A DNA stretch of 64,000 nucleotides from an uncultured Duncaniella sp. (lineage in GTDB: Bacteria; Bacteroidota; Bacteroidia; Bacteroidales; Muribaculaceae). Positions 62,714 through 64,000 of the stretch are shown here, piece by piece. A program made the position numbers and the translations under genes. The stretch lies in NCBI GenBank assembly GCA_910578515.1, contig CAJTQR010000002.1, positions 310,001 to 374,000 of the forward strand, written 5' to 3'. Numbering within the stretch: the first letter of the stretch is position 1; each line of letters opens with the position of its first letter. The notes under the pieces are model-generated. The model was given only the letters and a program-made list of their open reading frames with translations, had not been told where the DNA came from and ran no database searches.

Positions 62714-63706
62714 CTAAACAGGGATAATCACATCCTCCTGCTCATCCCAGTCTTCCACCCATACGTCGAAACCCCAGTTGCCATTGCCTCCCGGAGGCAG
62801 CGGTGGGTCAAGCCACAGGTCGAGATAGAGGTCGAGATTGTCGCCGCGCATCCCTTCCGGGATATTCCCCTTTCGGATGAGATGCCCCACGGGTATATTG
62901 TATTTAAGTACTTTTTGTCCTTCCGCCAGCATGGCTTGAAACTCAAGGATATTTTCGTCGGGCAAGCCTTTATGATTGCTTGGCAGACCAAAACAGCGCA
63001 CGTCGGCTGTGACATATCCTATGTCGGCCGGCTCGTATGTTCTTGTCCGTGACCATGAGTCGGACTCTATGAGGTGTGTCACCGTGACGGAGTTGTCGTT
63101 GGGGGTATCGCTGTGAATCATACGCCCGTTGGCGAGACCGGTTATGGCTCCGCGCGCCGAGCGCAGATTGCCTATGTAGGTGGTGCGTAGGGTCACATGC
63201 AGCGTGAATATGATATTTTTCGGATGCAAGGTCCCTATCAGTTTAACCTCCTCGGCAGGATATTCCACATGGTCGGTCATGATGGTGTCGACAGCCAGCC
63301 ATTCGGGCTGTCCCGCCACATAGCTGTTTTCATCGCCACGGCCGGTGTACCACATTGTGCCCCTGTACTCCGGGGCGTAGACCTCGGCGGTCTTGACGGA
63401 ATCGAGACCACGGAAACCTATGTTGTTGTATTCATCTTCCGTAAGGTTGAATACTGTAGCCCAATGCCGCCCCGCCGACAGGTAGGGGGTCACATAGCTG
63501 ATGTTATTGTCAATAGCCAGCACTTTCTCTCCGTTTTCGGAGTGATGGCACATCACAGTCATGCCTGTAGGCTCGGTCTTGCCGTAGTCGCTCCAGTCCA
63601 CATTGATGCGGATTTGTGAACGGCGCACCCCGTCATCAGGATAGAAATGTATTGTGGAGTCGCACGACGCGAACATCACACAGATAACCAGCAGGATAAA
63701 TTTCAT
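62714..63706 (-). CDS. DUF5119-family lipoprotein
   Basis: 330 residues from the ATG at 63706 (MKFILLVICVMFASC), a lipobox with Cys about 15; an ATG at 63727 would add seven residues and overlap the gene upstream. IHFYPDDGVRRSQIRINVDW opens the DUF5119 domain. The family is found between DUF3575 and fimbrillin genes and may assist or anchor the fimbriae. Its ATG is five bases after the DUF3575 stop. Confidence 0.85.
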   Translation of the reverse strand: MKFILLVICVMFASCDSTIHFYPDDGVRRSQIRINVDWSDYGKTEPTGMTVMCHHSENGEKVLAIDNNISYVTPYLSAGRHWATVFNLTEDEYNNIGFRGLDSVKTAEVYAPEYRGTMWYTGRGDENSYVAGQPEWLAVDTIMTDHVEYPAEEVKLIGTLHPKNIIFTLHVTLRTTYIGNLRSARGAITGLANGRMIHSDTPNDNSVTVTHLIESDSWSRTRTYEPADIGYVTADVRCFGLPSNHKGLPDENILEFQAMLAEGQKVLKYNIPVGHLIRKGNIPEGMRGDNLDLYLDLWLDPPLPPGGNGNWGFDVWVEDWDEQEDVIIPV

Positions 63707-63711
63707 GCTCC

Positions 63712-64000
63712 TTACCATTTCATCCACCTCCTTTCTTTCCTCTCTTTGTAGAATTTATATGAGATGGTGACACCGGCGCGTGTCACACCCCAGTAGGTGC
63801 CACCGCTACGCGACACCTCGGCACCATAGCGCCCTACGTTGCGATATTTAATCCACTTGTAGGATATGTATCCTGCGCCAATCTGGGCTTCGAGACCCCA
63901 TCGGCGCTCTTTGTCGAGATGAAATGCGTAGCCATAGCCGATTCCGAGACCGAAAGCGGCATGGTTGGGGTCCTGATAGCGGTAGTCGCCGCCTGTACTG
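63712..64000 (-). CDS. DUF3575-family outer-membrane protein (partial)
   Basis: The minus-strand frame is open from the right edge to a stop at 63712-63714; about 95 C-terminal residues are in view (GLGIGYGYAFHLDKERRWGL, GAGYISYKWIKYRNVGRYGA, ISYKFYKERKERRWMKW). These glycine- and aromatic-rich strands match DUF3575, an outer-membrane barrel-type family at the head of fimbrillin operons. The start lies beyond the window. Confidence 0.85.
   Translation of the reverse strand, partial: STGGDYRYQDPNHAAFGLGIGYGYAFHLDKERRWGLEAQIGAGYISYKWIKYRNVGRYGAEVSRSGGTYWGVTRAGVTISYKFYKERKERRWMKW

Overview
The window looks like the chromosome of a Bacteroidales bacterium, probably close to the Muribaculaceae. 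Three things point there. Promoters match the Bacteroidota pattern (-33 TTTG, about 20-21 bases, then -7 TAnnTTTG). The hypothetical families are typical of the order (DUF3316, DUF4494, DUF3822, DUF3408, DUF3575, DUF5119, fimbrillin). The regulators and outer-membrane proteins are also Bacteroidota types. Genus is inference; no rRNA is present.

1-24.8 kb is ordinary core chromosome: the 3' end of parC, a DUF3316 protein, an S41 peptidase, DUF2461, a MATE exporter, a MalY/PatB-like aminotransferase, DUF3737, fmt, rsmD, DUF3822, DUF805, DUF4494 and a YggS protein. It continues with a three-gene sugar block (NeuC-like epimerase, NeuA-like cytidylyltransferase, CBS-nucleotidyltransferase) that suggests nonulosonic (sialic/legionaminic) acid activation, though no synthase gene lies in the window. 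Then come obgE, yraN, an Lrp regulator divergent from metY, yqeY, serS, rbfA, a LolC/FtsX-like permease, a mannose-1-phosphate guanylyltransferase and a RelA/SpoT homologue.

A degenerate 55-bp tandem repeat precedes tRNA-Phe. About 25.56-39.66 kb is a 14-kb integrated mobilizable element in the 3' end of that tRNA. A 9-bp core (TGGCACCAC) recurs at both ends. Arm-type repeats GTT(A/C)CCTAT lie just inside each end, and a tyrosine integrase sits at the right end. The backbone is a helix-turn-helix protein, a RepA-like ATPase, a DUF3408 protein, an oriT-like hairpin, MobC and a relaxase. The cargo, visibly AT-rich, is a nuclease-methylase fusion resembling BcgI-type enzymes (broken by a frameshift), its specificity subunit, an unrecognised 583-residue protein with a PD-(D/E)XK-like motif, and a RhuM-Doc fusion. 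A 1.3-kb non-coding stretch on the left side carries four promoter-like repeats of constant geometry and a set of 10-11-bp-period doublets.

40-57 kb is an accessory region rich in small redox and electrophile-response genes: two DJ-1/PfpI proteins, YciI, a tautomerase, an acyltransferase, two flavodoxin-type reductases, an ABM monooxygenase and an NTF2-like protein. Three HxlR/DUF24 regulators with N-terminal cysteines lie among them, and inverted repeats lie at several of the promoters. Inside it sit a Sel1-DMP19-Sel1 cassette, a TPR-membrane-HTH regulator beside a TonB-receptor-like barrel, two lipoproteins behind a highly structured leader, and a broken RhuM gene.

57.6-64 kb carries a small two-gene operon that could be toxin-antitoxin, an SGNH esterase, a GH2 glycosidase, and on the minus strand a fimbrial-type operon (DUF3575, DUF5119, fimbrillin) running off the right edge.
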